Of a stretch of DNA of 64,000 nucleotides, positions 8,140-17,761 are shown in pieces. This DNA is from Bacteroidia bacterium (GTDB lineage Bacteria > Bacteroidota > Bacteroidia > JADZBD01): NCBI GenBank assembly GCA_020054095.1, contig JAGVMA010000074.1, positions 1 through 64,000 of the forward strand. Direction: 5' to 3'. The notes beneath the pieces are model-generated. The model saw nothing but the letters and a program-made list of their open reading frames with translations. It was not told the origin of the DNA and did no database searches. The position numbers were made by a program, and so were the translations under genes. Numbering within the stretch: the first letter of the stretch is position 1; every line of letters begins with the position of its first letter.

Positions 8140-9381
8140 ATGAACGGTTTGCTACGCGAAAATATTATAATTGCCTTGCGCGCAATAAAAAGTAATTTGC
8201 TGCGCACGGTACTTACCATTGTAATTATATCGGTTGGCATTTTATCATTAGTGGGCACACTCACTTGCATTGATGCAATAAAGACATCTATTAATAGCAA
8301 TTTCACGAGCATGGGTGCTAATACATTTACAATTCGCAACCGCGAAATGAGTTTACGCATAGGAAGGGGCGGGAAAAAACCTAAAAAATATCGCCCTATC
8401 TCTTATGATGAGGCAGTGCGATTTACAAACGAATTTAATTTTCCTGCAACAGCATCTGTCTCAACAATGGCAAGTATGATTGCATCATTAAAATTTGGGT
8501 CAGAAAAAAGTAACCCGAATATTCAGGTGATGGGAGGAGATGAAAATTATTTGCTGGCTGCCGGATATGAAGTAGAGAGGGGCAGAAATTTTTCTTTACA
8601 GGAAGCATCGAGCGGAGCGCATGTGGTTATAGTGGGTAAAGATATTGTTACAACACTATTTAAGAAAAGGGAAAAGCCGCTCGACCAAGTGATAACAATT
8701 GGCAGCGGAAAATATAAAATTATAGGTGTGCTTAAAGAGAAGGGCAGCAGTATGGCTTTTGGTGGCGATAAAATTTGCATCATCCCGTTGCAGAATGCAA
8801 AAACATATTTCAGCAGACCAAATATGTCGTTCACATTAAGTGTTATTGCTCAAAACAGTAATCAGCTCGAATCGGCATTAGGCGAGGCAACCGGCTTGTT
8901 CCGAAAAATCAGAAAGTTGCCTGTGGGCGAAGAAGATAATTTTGAAATAATGAAAAGCGATGGCTTGGCAAATATGCTTATTTCTAATTTGGCAAATGTA
9001 ACAATGGGTGCCACGCTTATTGCAATTATTACATTATTGGGTGCAGCTATTGGTTTGATGAATATTATGCTTGTGAGTGTTACCGAACGAACAAGAGAAA
9101 TAGGAATAAGGAAATCTATTGGCGCTACTCGCAAAACTATACGCAACCAGTTTTTAATTGAAGCCGTAGTAATTTGTCAGCTTGGTGGCTTGTTCGGTAT
9201 TTTGTTTGCAGTTCTCGCAGGTTTTTTTCTTTCACTTGCAATGAGTGTTTCGTTTTCAATACCATGGAACTGGATTTCTTTGGGTGTAAGCATTTGCTTT
9301 ATAGTTGGACTAATTTCCGGCATATATCCTGCCATTAAAGCATCTAAACTCGACCCAATAGAAGCACTCCGATTCGAATAA
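8140..9381 (+). CDS. MacB-type ABC transporter permease
   Basis: Permease of the MacB/FtsX superfamily: an N-terminal helix (LLRTVLTIVIISVGILSLVG), a large periplasmic MacB_PCD domain (roughly residues 50-255), then three C-terminal helices in the FtsX domain with the VTERTREIGIRKSIGATRKT coupling loop and a final ASKLDPIEALRFE. Such proteins act as mechanotransmitters for lipoprotein, peptide or drug export with a separate ATPase, which is not in this window. The frame is open from 8101, but I place the start at 8140 (MNGLLRENI...) because of the promoter box at 8128-8135 and family N-termini. Confidence 0.92.
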   Translation: MNGLLRENIIIALRAIKSNLLRTVLTIVIISVGILSLVGTLTCIDAIKTSINSNFTSMGANTFTIRNREMSLRIGRGGKKPKKYRPISYDEAVRFTNEFNFPATASVSTMASMIASLKFGSEKSNPNIQVMGGDENYLLAAGYEVERGRNFSLQEASSGAHVVIVGKDIVTTLFKKREKPLDQVITIGSGKYKIIGVLKEKGSSMAFGGDKICIIPLQNAKTYFSRPNMSFTLSVIAQNSNQLESALGEATGLFRKIRKLPVGEEDNFEIMKSDGLANMLISNLANVTMGATLIAIITLLGAAIGLMNIMLVSVTERTREIGIRKSIGATRKTIRNQFLIEAVVICQLGGLFGILFAVLAGFFLSLAMSVSFSIPWNWISLGVSICFIVGLISGIYPAIKASKLDPIEALRFE

Positions 9382-9384
9382 CAG

Positions 9385-9540
9385 TTAAGCGAGTTTTATT
9401 CCAAGCAGCAGCACATCATCAATTTGTTCGTTCAGTCCTTTCCACTTGTTGAAATGTTTTGAACAGATAAACTTCTGTGTAAACTAATATGCTCCATTAT
9501 CGAGTGTGCCAATCTATATGTAGCCATCTTATACTTTTGC
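9385..9540 (-). pseudogene. Decayed C-terminal end of a SpoIIE/PP2C phosphatase gene
   Basis: Translating the minus strand in one frame from about 9540 to a TAA at 9385-9387 gives a SpoIIE-like tail with internal stops: DGYI (as in DGYTDQFGG of the intact paralogues), stops at three codons, then FNKWKGLNEQIDDVLLLGIK. The intact genes in this window end in WKG-x-LEQVDDI-x-IGI. The frame is preserved but has TAA, TAG and TAG stops, and no start or phosphatase core lies upstream. It fills most of the gene-free gap 9382-9696 and ends 3 nt from the ABC permease stop. Beyond about 9540 I see no further similarity. Confidence 0.65.
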
Positions 9541-9640
9541 ATAATGTTTAGCTGTGTTAGATGTTAGCCCTGTTTTTAGGTAGTACTTAAAGTTTAACGA
9601 TCGTGAATATAATGGTCAATCGTTTTCAGTATAGCAACTT

Positions 9641-9672
9641 AAATAAAAATACCCCGAATGTGTGATCGGGGT
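9641..9672 (-). terminator. Intrinsic terminator after hppA
   Basis: Stem ACCCCGA (9651-9657) with TCGGGGT (9666-9672) and an 8-nt loop. On the minus strand it is followed by ATTTTTATTT. It lies 25 nt beyond the hppA stop. Confidence 0.8.
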
Positions 9673-9696
9673 TCAGAACTAAAATAAGGTGTGAAA

Positions 9697-12384
9697 TTAC
9701 TTTTTGGTAACTAATTTTATTTTAACAGTAAATTCATCATAGATAAATTTATTCGCAAACTCTGCAAAGAAAGATTTTGATTTATACTTGATGCCATATT
9801 TGGTTCGGTCAACAAGTATTTCGGCTGTTGCAACACAATTTTCTCCTTCGTTTTTCAATACAACCGGAAAAACAATTTCGTTAGTAACGCCTTTTAAAGT
9901 AAGAGTAGCTTTCACATTATATGAATTGCCCGAAAGTTTTTCAGACGAGATAATTTCGAGTTTAGCAGTTGGAAATGTGTCAACATTAAAGAAATCGGAG
10001 TTTTTTAAATGCTCCACTAATCCTTTATTGTCTTCTTCTTCTTTAATATCAGCAACCGACAGCGAGTTCATATCTAGTTCAAATAAGCCACCTGCAATTC
10101 CTGAAGAATCAATCGTGAAACTGCCCGAAGTAATTTTAACAAAGCCATCGTGCTGGCCTGTAGTTTTGCGAGCAATCCATTGCACAGTAGATGAATCTGC
10201 GTTGATTGCGTAGTTTCCACCAACAAGCGTAACGGTTTCCGTTAAGGTGTTATGGTTTTCGGTTGTACTGTGATGACCACCTTTTACAGCAATGTGTGGT
10301 GCAATGATTAGTGATACGATGCTCATTAGTTTTATTAAAATATTCATTGATGGGCCCGAAGTATCTTTAAATGGATCGCCTACAGTATCGCCTGTAACCG
10401 ATGCTTTGTGAGGTTCAGACTTTTTGTAAAAAGTTTCACCATTTATTAATACGCCTTTCTCAAAAGATTTTTTGGCGTTATCCCAAGCGCCACCGGCATT
10501 TGATTGGAACATTCCCATCAATACTCCGCTAACTGTTACACCGGCTAATAAACCTCCTAATACTTCGGGGCCAAATAAAAAGCCAACTAATACAGGAGTA
10601 TTTAATGCAATTGCACCCGGCAAAATCATTTCGCGAATAGATGCTTTGGTTGATATGGCAACGCATTTTTCGTATTCTGGTTTTGCTTTGTATTCCATTA
10701 TGCCCGGTATTTCGCGGAACTGTCTGCGTACTTCTTGTACCATGTCCATTGCTGCACGGCCTACTGCCGCTATTGCAAGTGATGAGAAAATAAATGGAAT
10801 CATACCGCCAACAAAAAGCCCTGCTAATACATCGGCTTTATAAATATCAATTGCGTTAATTCCGGCAACACCCACAAATGCTGCAAAAAGCGCTAGCGAT
10901 GTTAATGCTGCTGATGCAATTGCAAAACCTTTTCCGGTTGCTGCTGTTGTGTTTCCTACTGCATCTAAATTGTCTGTGCGGTGGCGAACTTCCTCAGGCA
11001 ATTGGCTCATTTCAGCAATACCGCCAGCATTATCGGCAATAGGCCCAAATGCATCAATGGCTAATTGCATTGCTGTAGTAGCCATCATTCCGGCTGCTGC
11101 AATGGCAACACCATATAATCCTGCAAAAGCATAAGAGCCATAAATGCCGGCTGCTAAAACTAAAATAGGTAATACAGTACTTTCCATACCTACCGACAAG
11201 CCGCCAATAATATTGGTAGCATGGCCAGTAGCCGATTGTTTGATAATTGAATTAACAGGGCGCTTGCCCATTGCGGTATAATATTCGGTAATGATACTCA
11301 TGAGTGCGCCTACAACTAAACCTAAAATAATGGCGTAAAATACTTGCATATTGGTAAAGTCAACTCCGCGTATGCTCATGTGTTCGGGCAGCAACCACAT
11401 TACAGCAAAATACGATGCCACTGCCGTGAAAATGATTGATGACCAGTTGCCCATGTTTAAAGCTGCCTGCACATCACCTTTTTCATCTTTTACACGCACA
11501 AACCACATTCCCATTATGGAGAAAACAATACCTAATCCGGCAATAAACATGGGAAGTAAAACCGGTGCAATGCCTCCAAATTTGTCGTCAGATACTATTT
11601 CGCGACCTAAAACCATAGTAGCTAAAATGGTGGCAACGTAAGAGCCAAATAAATCGGCACCCATGCCTGCTACATCGCCTACGTTATCACCCACGTTATC
11701 TGCAATGGTAGCCGGGTTACGCACATCGTCTTCCGGAATTCCGGCTTCTACTTTTCCCACTAAATCGGCACCCACATCGGCTGCTTTTGTATATATACCA
11801 CCGCCCACGCGTGCAAACAGTGCAATAGATTCAGCACCTAACGAAAAACCTGCCAATACTTCTAATGCTTTTTCCATTTCGGCACCGTTCACACTTGCGC
11901 CTGTACTTATCACATACATATTATAGAACAAAATAAACAACGAACCCAAGCCAATTACAGCAAGACCGGCAACGCCAAGCCCCATAACCGAACCGCCAGT
12001 GAACGAAACCTTTAATGCTTTTGCTAAGCTGGTGCGTGCTGCTTGTGTGGTGCGCACGTTTGCTTTTGTGGCAATGTTCATGCCTATATATCCGGCTACG
12101 GCCGAAAAAACTGCACCTATAATAAATGATATAGCTATTACGGGGCTCGAAGTTTCAACAGTAGTGCCGCTCCATGCTAATAATGCAGCTGCTATAACAA
12201 CGAAATAAGAAAGTATTTTCCATTCGGCTTTCAAAAAGGCCAAAGCGCCTTTTGCAATATAGCCCGATAGTTCTTGCATTTTAGCGTCTCCGGCTTCTTG
12301 TTTATTTACCCAAGCCGATTTTATTGCCATCACTAATAAGCCAAGTAATCCTAAAAACGGAACTGATAATAATAGTAAATCCAT
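9697..12384 (-). CDS. hppA: Membrane-bound pyrophosphatase with fused C-terminal YceI domain
   Basis: An ion pump that uses pyrophosphate hydrolysis to move H+ and/or Na+ across the membrane. Residues 1 to ~730 are a full mPPase with about 16 helices: [20 protein letters not shown] near 195, the acidic substrate loop [18 protein letters not shown] near 229, and [13 protein letters not shown] near 477. Ala481 and Gly484 are the residues typical of K+-dependent enzymes. Glu185 in GAES is at the position of the Glu linked to Na+ transport in Thermotoga PPase. Residues ~745-895 form a YceI lipid-binding-like domain ([15 protein letters not shown] ... [17 protein letters not shown]). At 895 aa it is longer than stand-alone mPPases by that domain. 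The mPPase C-terminus is extracytoplasmic, which fits a periplasmic YceI. Confidence 0.95.
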   Translation of the reverse strand: MDLLLLSVPFLGLLGLLVMAIKSAWVNKQEAGDAKMQELSGYIAKGALAFLKAEWKILSYFVVIAAALLAWSGTTVETSSPVIAISFIIGAVFSAVAGYIGMNIATKANVRTTQAARTSLAKALKVSFTGGSVMGLGVAGLAVIGLGSLFILFYNMYVISTGASVNGAEMEKALEVLAGFSLGAESIALFARVGGGIYTKAADVGADLVGKVEAGIPEDDVRNPATIADNVGDNVGDVAGMGADLFGSYVATILATMVLGREIVSDDKFGGIAPVLLPMFIAGLGIVFSIMGMWFVRVKDEKGDVQAALNMGNWSSIIFTAVASYFAVMWLLPEHMSIRGVDFTNMQVFYAIILGLVVGALMSIITEYYTAMGKRPVNSIIKQSATGHATNIIGGLSVGMESTVLPILVLAAGIYGSYAFAGLYGVAIAAAGMMATTAMQLAIDAFGPIADNAGGIAEMSQLPEEVRHRTDNLDAVGNTTAATGKGFAIASAALTSLALFAAFVGVAGINAIDIYKADVLAGLFVGGMIPFIFSSLAIAAVGRAAMDMVQEVRRQFREIPGIMEYKAKPEYEKCVAISTKASIREMILPGAIALNTPVLVGFLFGPEVLGGLLAGVTVSGVLMGMFQSNAGGAWDNAKKSFEKGVLINGETFYKKSEPHKASVTGDTVGDPFKDTSGPSMNILIKLMSIVSLIIAPHIAVKGGHHSTTENHNTLTETVTLVGGNYAINADSSTVQWIARKTTGQHDGFVKITSGSFTIDSSGIAGGLFELDMNSLSVADIKEEEDNKGLVEHLKNSDFFNVDTFPTAKLEIISSEKLSGNSYNVKATLTLKGVTNEIVFPVVLKNEGENCVATAEILVDRTKYGIKYKSKSFFAEFANKFIYDEFTVKIKLVTKK

Positions 12385-12449
12385 AGTGTTTTAATTAATG
12401 TAATTGGTTTTAAATCAAATGTTTATTTGTATTTTTTTAAAAATGGCTG

Positions 12450-12478
12450 CAAACTTAACAATTTAATTGCAATAACAA
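12450..12478 (-). promoter_or_regulatory. Promoter of hppA (-33 and -7 boxes)
   Basis: Minus-strand TTG (plus 12476-12478), 18-nt spacer, then TAAGTTTG (plus 12450-12457), an exact TTG/TAnnTTTG Bacteroidota sigma-A pair. The predicted start lies about 60 nt before the hppA ATG. Confidence 0.7.
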
Positions 12479-12560
12479 AAAGTGGCTAAGGCGCTAATTT
12501 AGGGGGCAGTAATATCTTTTGTGTTTTAGCAAAAACGTGTACCTTACAGCGTTAATTATT

Positions 12561-15554
12561 ATGTCGGTGCAAACCATAAATACTGCCACTACCGTTAGCA
12601 TTGATAAGCTAAACGCTGATGCATGGCTACTTAACAGAAAAGAGCCGCTTAAAGCAATTGAATTAGCTAAGCAGGCACTTGCCAAATCCGAAGCTGAGAA
12701 ATACCTGAAAGGAATAGCTGATGCCAACCGTATTTTGGGAGCATCTAATATTTGGATTTCGAAAAACGAAGAGGCTCTGAATTATAGTTTTACGGCAATC
12801 ACTGCGTTTAAAGATATAGGCGATAAAATAAACGAAGCGCAAACAAACTATAATATAGCTACCAATTTTTATTACTTATCGGATTACGATACTGCGCTGC
12901 GTTACTATACTACATCGCTTGATTTATATACTGCCGCAAATCACGAACCCGGCATGGCCGATGCGTTAAATGGTTTAGGCGCGGTGTATTACACCATTGA
13001 ACAAAACGAAAAAGCAATTGAACTGCTTTTGAACAGCAAACAACTTTGCGAAAAGCATAAAGCAACAGATGTGCTTGTTAAAGTTTTAGATGGATTGGGT
13101 GATGCGTATTATAACAAGCAAGATTATTTTTTAGCTCAAAAATATTACGAGCACGGTATAAAAATTACATCGGCCAATAATGATTTTAAACAAGTAGAAG
13201 CATTTTGCCTCGATGGATTAGGCAGAACTCTTGCTGCATTAAAAGAATACCAGCCGGCAAAACTTAACTATGAAAAGAGTTTATCAATTCGGAGAACAAT
13301 AGGTTTTAAAGTAGGCGAAGCACTTACGCTAACCAATATAGGAAAACTTTTTTTTGATAAAGGAGACACCCCTCAAGCTTTACAATACTTTGAAGAGTCG
13401 TATAAAATTTCACAAACTATATCTTCAAAAGAAGGCATTTACCAATCGAGTGAGCAGTTAGCGCTGCTTTACGAAAAAACAAACAAGTTTGATTTATCGT
13501 TGAAATACTACAAAATATTTCACAGCGCTAAAGAAGAGGTGCGTAACCAAAAATCTTCGCAGTTGCAAAAAAGCATGGAGCTGCAAAATAAAATGCTGCA
13601 ATCACAGGCCGAAAAATTAGTGCTGGAAGAAAAGGCAAAAGAGCTGCAAAATTTTTCTGATAACTTAGTTTTACTTAGCCAAATAGGCCAGCAAATTATT
13701 TCGCACCTTCATGTTCAGGATATTGTTGATACAGTTTATGCACACGTAAATAATCTGATGGATGCTACCGGTTTTGGAATAGGAATATTTCTTCCGGATA
13801 AAAACCAAATTGTGTATCCACTTTACATAGAAGATAACGAGCGATTTGAAAATATCATTTATGATTTAACGGATATTAACCGGCTCACCAATGTTTGCTT
13901 TCTTAACAAACAAGAAATTGTAATAAATAATTTTAAAAACGAAATTCATAATTACGTTAAAGATTACAAACCGCCACTTGCCGGAAAGCAGGTTACATCT
14001 ACCATTTACCTTCCGCTTTTAATAAGCAATAATGCAATTGGAGTTATTACGGTACAAAGCTTTAGTACTAATGCCTATAAAGATTATCATTTGAATGTGC
14101 TCCGAAATATGGCAGCTTACACAGCCATAGCATTAGAAAAAGCAGCGTTATATCAAGAGCAAGAAAAAATTGTAGCTGACAGAACCAGAGAACTTATAGT
14201 AAAAAACGAAGAAATTGGAAAAGCATATCAAAACAATAAATTGCTCAGCGAAATAGGTTTAAAAATTACCGCCACACTTAATTTCGATGAAATTTTTAAC
14301 ATGCTCCACTTTTATGTTGACCAATTGATGGACTCAGCATGTTTCGGTGTTCGCATTTATCATCCCGATAAAAATGCAGTAGAATATAAATTTGAAATTG
14401 AAAACGGAGTACGCGATTTTATACCGGTACTTATACCAATGGATAACGACAACAATTACTCTGTGTGGTGTATAAAAAACAAAAAAGAAATATTTATTAA
14501 TGATAACATTAATGAGCATAAAAAATATGTGAAAGAAATAAATGTGGTGGCAGGCGATATGCCCCACTCGCTTATTTTTTATCCAATTATGGCGGGCGAA
14601 AAAGTACTTGGCGTAATTACAATACAAAGTTTTAACAAATATGCCTATACCGAGTATCACCTCGATATTTTAAAAACACTTGCCACCTATATGTCAATAG
14701 CATTAGAAAATGCTAATATGTACGAACGACTTGAAGAAAAAGTAAAAGAACGCACAGCAGAAGTGATAGAACAAAAAGTAATTATTGAAGAAAGAAATAA
14801 AGACATCACCGATAGCATCAAGTACGCAAAAAAAATTCAGCAGGCAATAATTCCCCCTTCCGATTTACTAAAAAACAGTTTCCCTGAAAGTTTTATTTAC
14901 TACAAGCCAAAAGATATAGTGAGTGGTGATTTCTATTGGTTCCAGAATTTTAATGATGAAGTATTTGTTTTTGCTGTTGCAGATTGCACGGGGCACGGTG
15001 TGCCGGGCGCATTTATGTCACTTATATGTAATAACCTCATGAACCAAATTATCGGTGATGAAAAAATTACTTCGCCCGGGAAAGCATTAACCATATTGGA
15101 TAAAAAGCTGCACAGTTTGCTCAATAAAAGTGCCGACAGAACATCAAACGATGGAATGGACATAGCGCTTTGTGCCTATAATTTAAAAACAGGCACGTTG
15201 CAATTTTCCGGGGCACACCGTCCGCTATTAATTGTAAGCAATGGCGTGATGAAAGAAATTAAACCCTCAAAACACTCCATAGGCGGTTATTTTGATAACG
15301 ATAAAACTTTCGTTGACCATGATATTTCACTCCAAAAAGGCGACACTATTTATGTTTTAACCGATGGCTACACCGATCAGTTTGGAGGACCAAAGGGAAA
15401 GAAATTTAAGTTTAAGCAACTACAGTCAATATTAATCGCAAATGCCAACAAGCCCCTTAATGAACAGTGCGATGTTTTAAACCAAGCAATTGAAAACTGG
15501 AAAGGGAACTTAGAACAAGTAGATGATATCTGTGTTATCGGAATTAGAGTTTAA
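12561..15554 (+). CDS. Cytoplasmic TPR - double GAF - SpoIIE (PP2C) phosphatase
   Basis: Large signalling phosphatase of about 997 residues. Domains in order: TPR repeats (~10-340), a coiled coil, two GAF domains (~385-535 and ~575-710), a second coiled coil, then a SpoIIE/PP2C domain (~785-997). Catalytic metal residues are in ADCTGHGVPGAF, SNDGMDIAL, LTDGYTDQFGG and the terminal EQVDDICVIGI. No signal peptide or membrane helix is visible, so it should be cytosolic. The frame is open from TTG 12519; GTG 12537 is also possible, but ATG 12561 is preferred. It overlaps the next phosphatase gene by 1 nt (TAATG), so both are one transcript. The target is probably a phosphorylated anti-sigma-antagonist-like or SiaC-like protein (inference). 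Confidence 0.9.
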   Translation: MSVQTINTATTVSIDKLNADAWLLNRKEPLKAIELAKQALAKSEAEKYLKGIADANRILGASNIWISKNEEALNYSFTAITAFKDIGDKINEAQTNYNIATNFYYLSDYDTALRYYTTSLDLYTAANHEPGMADALNGLGAVYYTIEQNEKAIELLLNSKQLCEKHKATDVLVKVLDGLGDAYYNKQDYFLAQKYYEHGIKITSANNDFKQVEAFCLDGLGRTLAALKEYQPAKLNYEKSLSIRRTIGFKVGEALTLTNIGKLFFDKGDTPQALQYFEESYKISQTISSKEGIYQSSEQLALLYEKTNKFDLSLKYYKIFHSAKEEVRNQKSSQLQKSMELQNKMLQSQAEKLVLEEKAKELQNFSDNLVLLSQIGQQIISHLHVQDIVDTVYAHVNNLMDATGFGIGIFLPDKNQIVYPLYIEDNERFENIIYDLTDINRLTNVCFLNKQEIVINNFKNEIHNYVKDYKPPLAGKQVTSTIYLPLLISNNAIGVITVQSFSTNAYKDYHLNVLRNMAAYTAIALEKAALYQEQEKIVADRTRELIVKNEEIGKAYQNNKLLSEIGLKITATLNFDEIFNMLHFYVDQLMDSACFGVRIYHPDKNAVEYKFEIENGVRDFIPVLIPMDNDNNYSVWCIKNKKEIFINDNINEHKKYVKEINVVAGDMPHSLIFYPIMAGEKVLGVITIQSFNKYAYTEYHLDILKTLATYMSIALENANMYERLEEKVKERTAEVIEQKVIIEERNKDITDSIKYAKKIQQAIIPPSDLLKNSFPESFIYYKPKDIVSGDFYWFQNFNDEVFVFAVADCTGHGVPGAFMSLICNNLMNQIIGDEKITSPGKALTILDKKLHSLLNKSADRTSNDGMDIALCAYNLKTGTLQFSGAHRPLLIVSNGVMKEIKPSKHSIGGYFDNDKTFVDHDISLQKGDTIYVLTDGYTDQFGGPKGKKFKFKQLQSILIANANKPLNEQCDVLNQAIENWKGNLEQVDDICVIGIRV

Positions 15555-17674
15555 TGAACATGTTGAATTCGGGATTTATGCTGAGGGTTATAAAATTTAG
15601 TTTAGTATTTGTTTTTTTGTTTTATGCTGATTTGGCTAAGACACAATCGTACATCAAAATAGACTCGCTGAAATTGCTTTTGAAAAAAAACAATGCCGAC
15701 AGTACAATCTCTAAAATTTATTTTTCGCTTTTTAATTCCTACTATACTTTAAATAGTTACGATACAGCTATGACTTTTGCTTTGTTAATGAAAGACCACA
15801 CCCAAAAAACAAAAGATAAAAAGTGGATGCCGGATGCTTACAATTGTATAGGCACCATTTATGTGGAGCAAGGAAATTACGCAGCGGCTTACGATAAATT
15901 TTTTCAGATGATGCAGCTTGCGGCAGAAGCAGGCGACAAGGCAAAAACTTCAAAAGCGCTCAATAACATAGGCGTCATATACGATTATCAGGGAATGTAT
16001 AAAGAAGCGGTGGAATATTATTTTAAAGGACTAAAAATTAAAGAAGAACTTGATGATAAACATGGCATGGCAAGTTCGTATAATAACATTGGACTTATTT
16101 ATTGGAACCAAAAAAATTACGACCAAGCACTTAACTATTGTTTTTTGGCACTTAAGCTTTTTACCGAAGTTGATAGTAAAAAGAAAATTGGACTGGCATT
16201 AAATAACATAGGAAATATTTATTTCGAAAAAGGCGACTCAACAAATGCAATGAAATTTTACCAGCGTAGCTTAACCTTACGCGAAGAAATAAACGACAAG
16301 CAAGGCATAGCCATGTCACTCAATAATATTGGTAACTTATATAAAGATGGCGGTAAGTATAATTTTGCATTGGCCTATTACAATAGGAGCTTGGCGCTGA
16401 GGCAAGAACTTGGCGATAATTCAGGTATTGCATCCACAACCGGAAACATTGGCGTTACCTATACCGCTCAAGCAAACTTTGTACAAGCAGAGCAATATTT
16501 AAAAAAAGCATTACAGATGTCAATAGACATGAGCGAGTCGGAAGGCATTTTAAGTTGGTACGAGGCATTATATGATTTATATAAACGCATGGGTAAATAC
16601 GATGTTGCGATCAATTACCTCGAAATATTTGCGAAAGTAAAAGATAGTTTAGATATGCAAGAAGCAAGGCAGGAAACCGATAAATTAGAAATGCGTTACG
16701 AGTTCGACAAAGAAAAAATTGCTATCCAAAAAGAACAAGAAAAACAAAACGAAATAGCCAAAAACGAAAAACAACAGTTGCGCATTATAAGTTATATTGT
16801 TGGTGGTTCGCTTTTGATAGTGATGTATTTTGCTTTTAGCTTATACAAGCGAAATAAAATAACATCGCGCCAAAAAAATATTATTGAAGAGCAAAAGAAA
16901 TTAGTAGATGAAAAAAACAAAGATATTTTAGACAGCATAAATTATGCGCAGCGTATTCAATCAGCAATACTTCCTGAAGTGAATGAAATTGAACGATTGT
17001 TTGACGATAGTTTTGTTTTGTTTAAACCAAAAGATATAGTTTCAGGCGATTTTTACTGGCTCACTTTCATTAACAATCATTATTATTTTGCTGCTGCTGA
17101 CTGTACCGGACATGGTGTGCCTGGCGGATTTATGAGTATGCTCGGCATTAGTTTGCTGAATGAAATAGTGAACGAAAAAAAAATTACCGACCCTACAGAT
17201 ATTTTAGATATGATGCGCCTGAAACTAATTTTATCACTTAAGCAAAAAGGCGAAATGGGCGAAAACAAAGATGGAATGGATATGACACTGTGCCGAATGA
17301 ATGAAGAAAAAACCGAACTTACTTATGCTGCTGCAAATAACCCGCTTTGGATTATACGTGGTGGTGAATTAATGCAATTTGCAGCCGACAAGCAGCCCGT
17401 AGGTATTTCATCAACTAATGCCAAGCAATTTGCACAGCAAACTATTAAGCTACAAAAAGGCGATTCTGTTTACCTTTTTACCGATGGCTATGCCGACCAG
17501 TTTGGAGGCCATAGCGGTAAAAAACTGAAGTACAAAAAGTTGAAAGAAATCTTGCTCAGTGTATCATCACAGCCAATGCAATTGCAAAAAAACGAACTCG
17601 AAAATCAGTTTGAACACTGGAGAGGAAAACTAGAACAAGTGGATGATGTGTGTATTATTGGTATAAAAGTTTAA
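15554..17674 (+). CDS. Membrane TPR - SpoIIE (PP2C) phosphatase
   Basis: A 706-residue sensor phosphatase. A signal peptide (first ~30 residues, ending near AKTQS) is followed by about seven TPR units with regular NNIG-x-IY motifs every ~40 residues (~75-355), a coiled coil, one membrane helix (IISYIVGGSLLIVMYFAFSL, ~412-431), another coiled coil, and a cytoplasmic SpoIIE domain (~475-706) with DCTGHGVPGGFMS, NKDGMDMTL, FTDGYADQFGG and EQVDDVCIIGI. The TPRs would be periplasmic. The start overlaps the upstream phosphatase stop by one base (TAATG), which argues for translational coupling. No histidine kinase domain is present. Confidence 0.92.
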   Translation: MNMLNSGFMLRVIKFSLVFVFLFYADLAKTQSYIKIDSLKLLLKKNNADSTISKIYFSLFNSYYTLNSYDTAMTFALLMKDHTQKTKDKKWMPDAYNCIGTIYVEQGNYAAAYDKFFQMMQLAAEAGDKAKTSKALNNIGVIYDYQGMYKEAVEYYFKGLKIKEELDDKHGMASSYNNIGLIYWNQKNYDQALNYCFLALKLFTEVDSKKKIGLALNNIGNIYFEKGDSTNAMKFYQRSLTLREEINDKQGIAMSLNNIGNLYKDGGKYNFALAYYNRSLALRQELGDNSGIASTTGNIGVTYTAQANFVQAEQYLKKALQMSIDMSESEGILSWYEALYDLYKRMGKYDVAINYLEIFAKVKDSLDMQEARQETDKLEMRYEFDKEKIAIQKEQEKQNEIAKNEKQQLRIISYIVGGSLLIVMYFAFSLYKRNKITSRQKNIIEEQKKLVDEKNKDILDSINYAQRIQSAILPEVNEIERLFDDSFVLFKPKDIVSGDFYWLTFINNHYYFAAADCTGHGVPGGFMSMLGISLLNEIVNEKKITDPTDILDMMRLKLILSLKQKGEMGENKDGMDMTLCRMNEEKTELTYAAANNPLWIIRGGELMQFAADKQPVGISSTNAKQFAQQTIKLQKGDSVYLFTDGYADQFGGHSGKKLKYKKLKEILLSVSSQPMQLQKNELENQFEHWRGKLEQVDDVCIIGIKV

Positions 17675-17704
17675 ATTCTTTAATATTCTCAGTAGTAAAA
17701 TTGA

Positions 17705-17712
17705 TAAATTTG
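17705..17712 (+). promoter_or_regulatory. -7 box upstream of aconitase gene
   Basis: TAAATTTG matches TAnnTTTG exactly, about 50 nt before the aconitase ATG and 30 nt after the phosphatase stop. No convincing -33 TTG is seen. Confidence 0.4.
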
Positions 17713-17761
17713 TAATGTTCTTTTTAAGTAAACTATAACCCGAAAAAACCAAAACAAAAAA

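Noticed and set aside
9541-9640. Possible further extension of the SpoIIE relic, or an IS remnant
   Set aside because: Translation in the same frame shows no phosphatase motif and there are no terminal inverted repeats or transposase fragments.
12519-12560. TTG start giving a 14-residue N-terminal extension of the GAF-SpoIIE phosphatase
   Set aside because: A near -7 box (TATCTTTT at 12513-12520) overlaps the TTG, and an ATG follows at 12561 with a better N-terminus. GTG 12537 remains possible.
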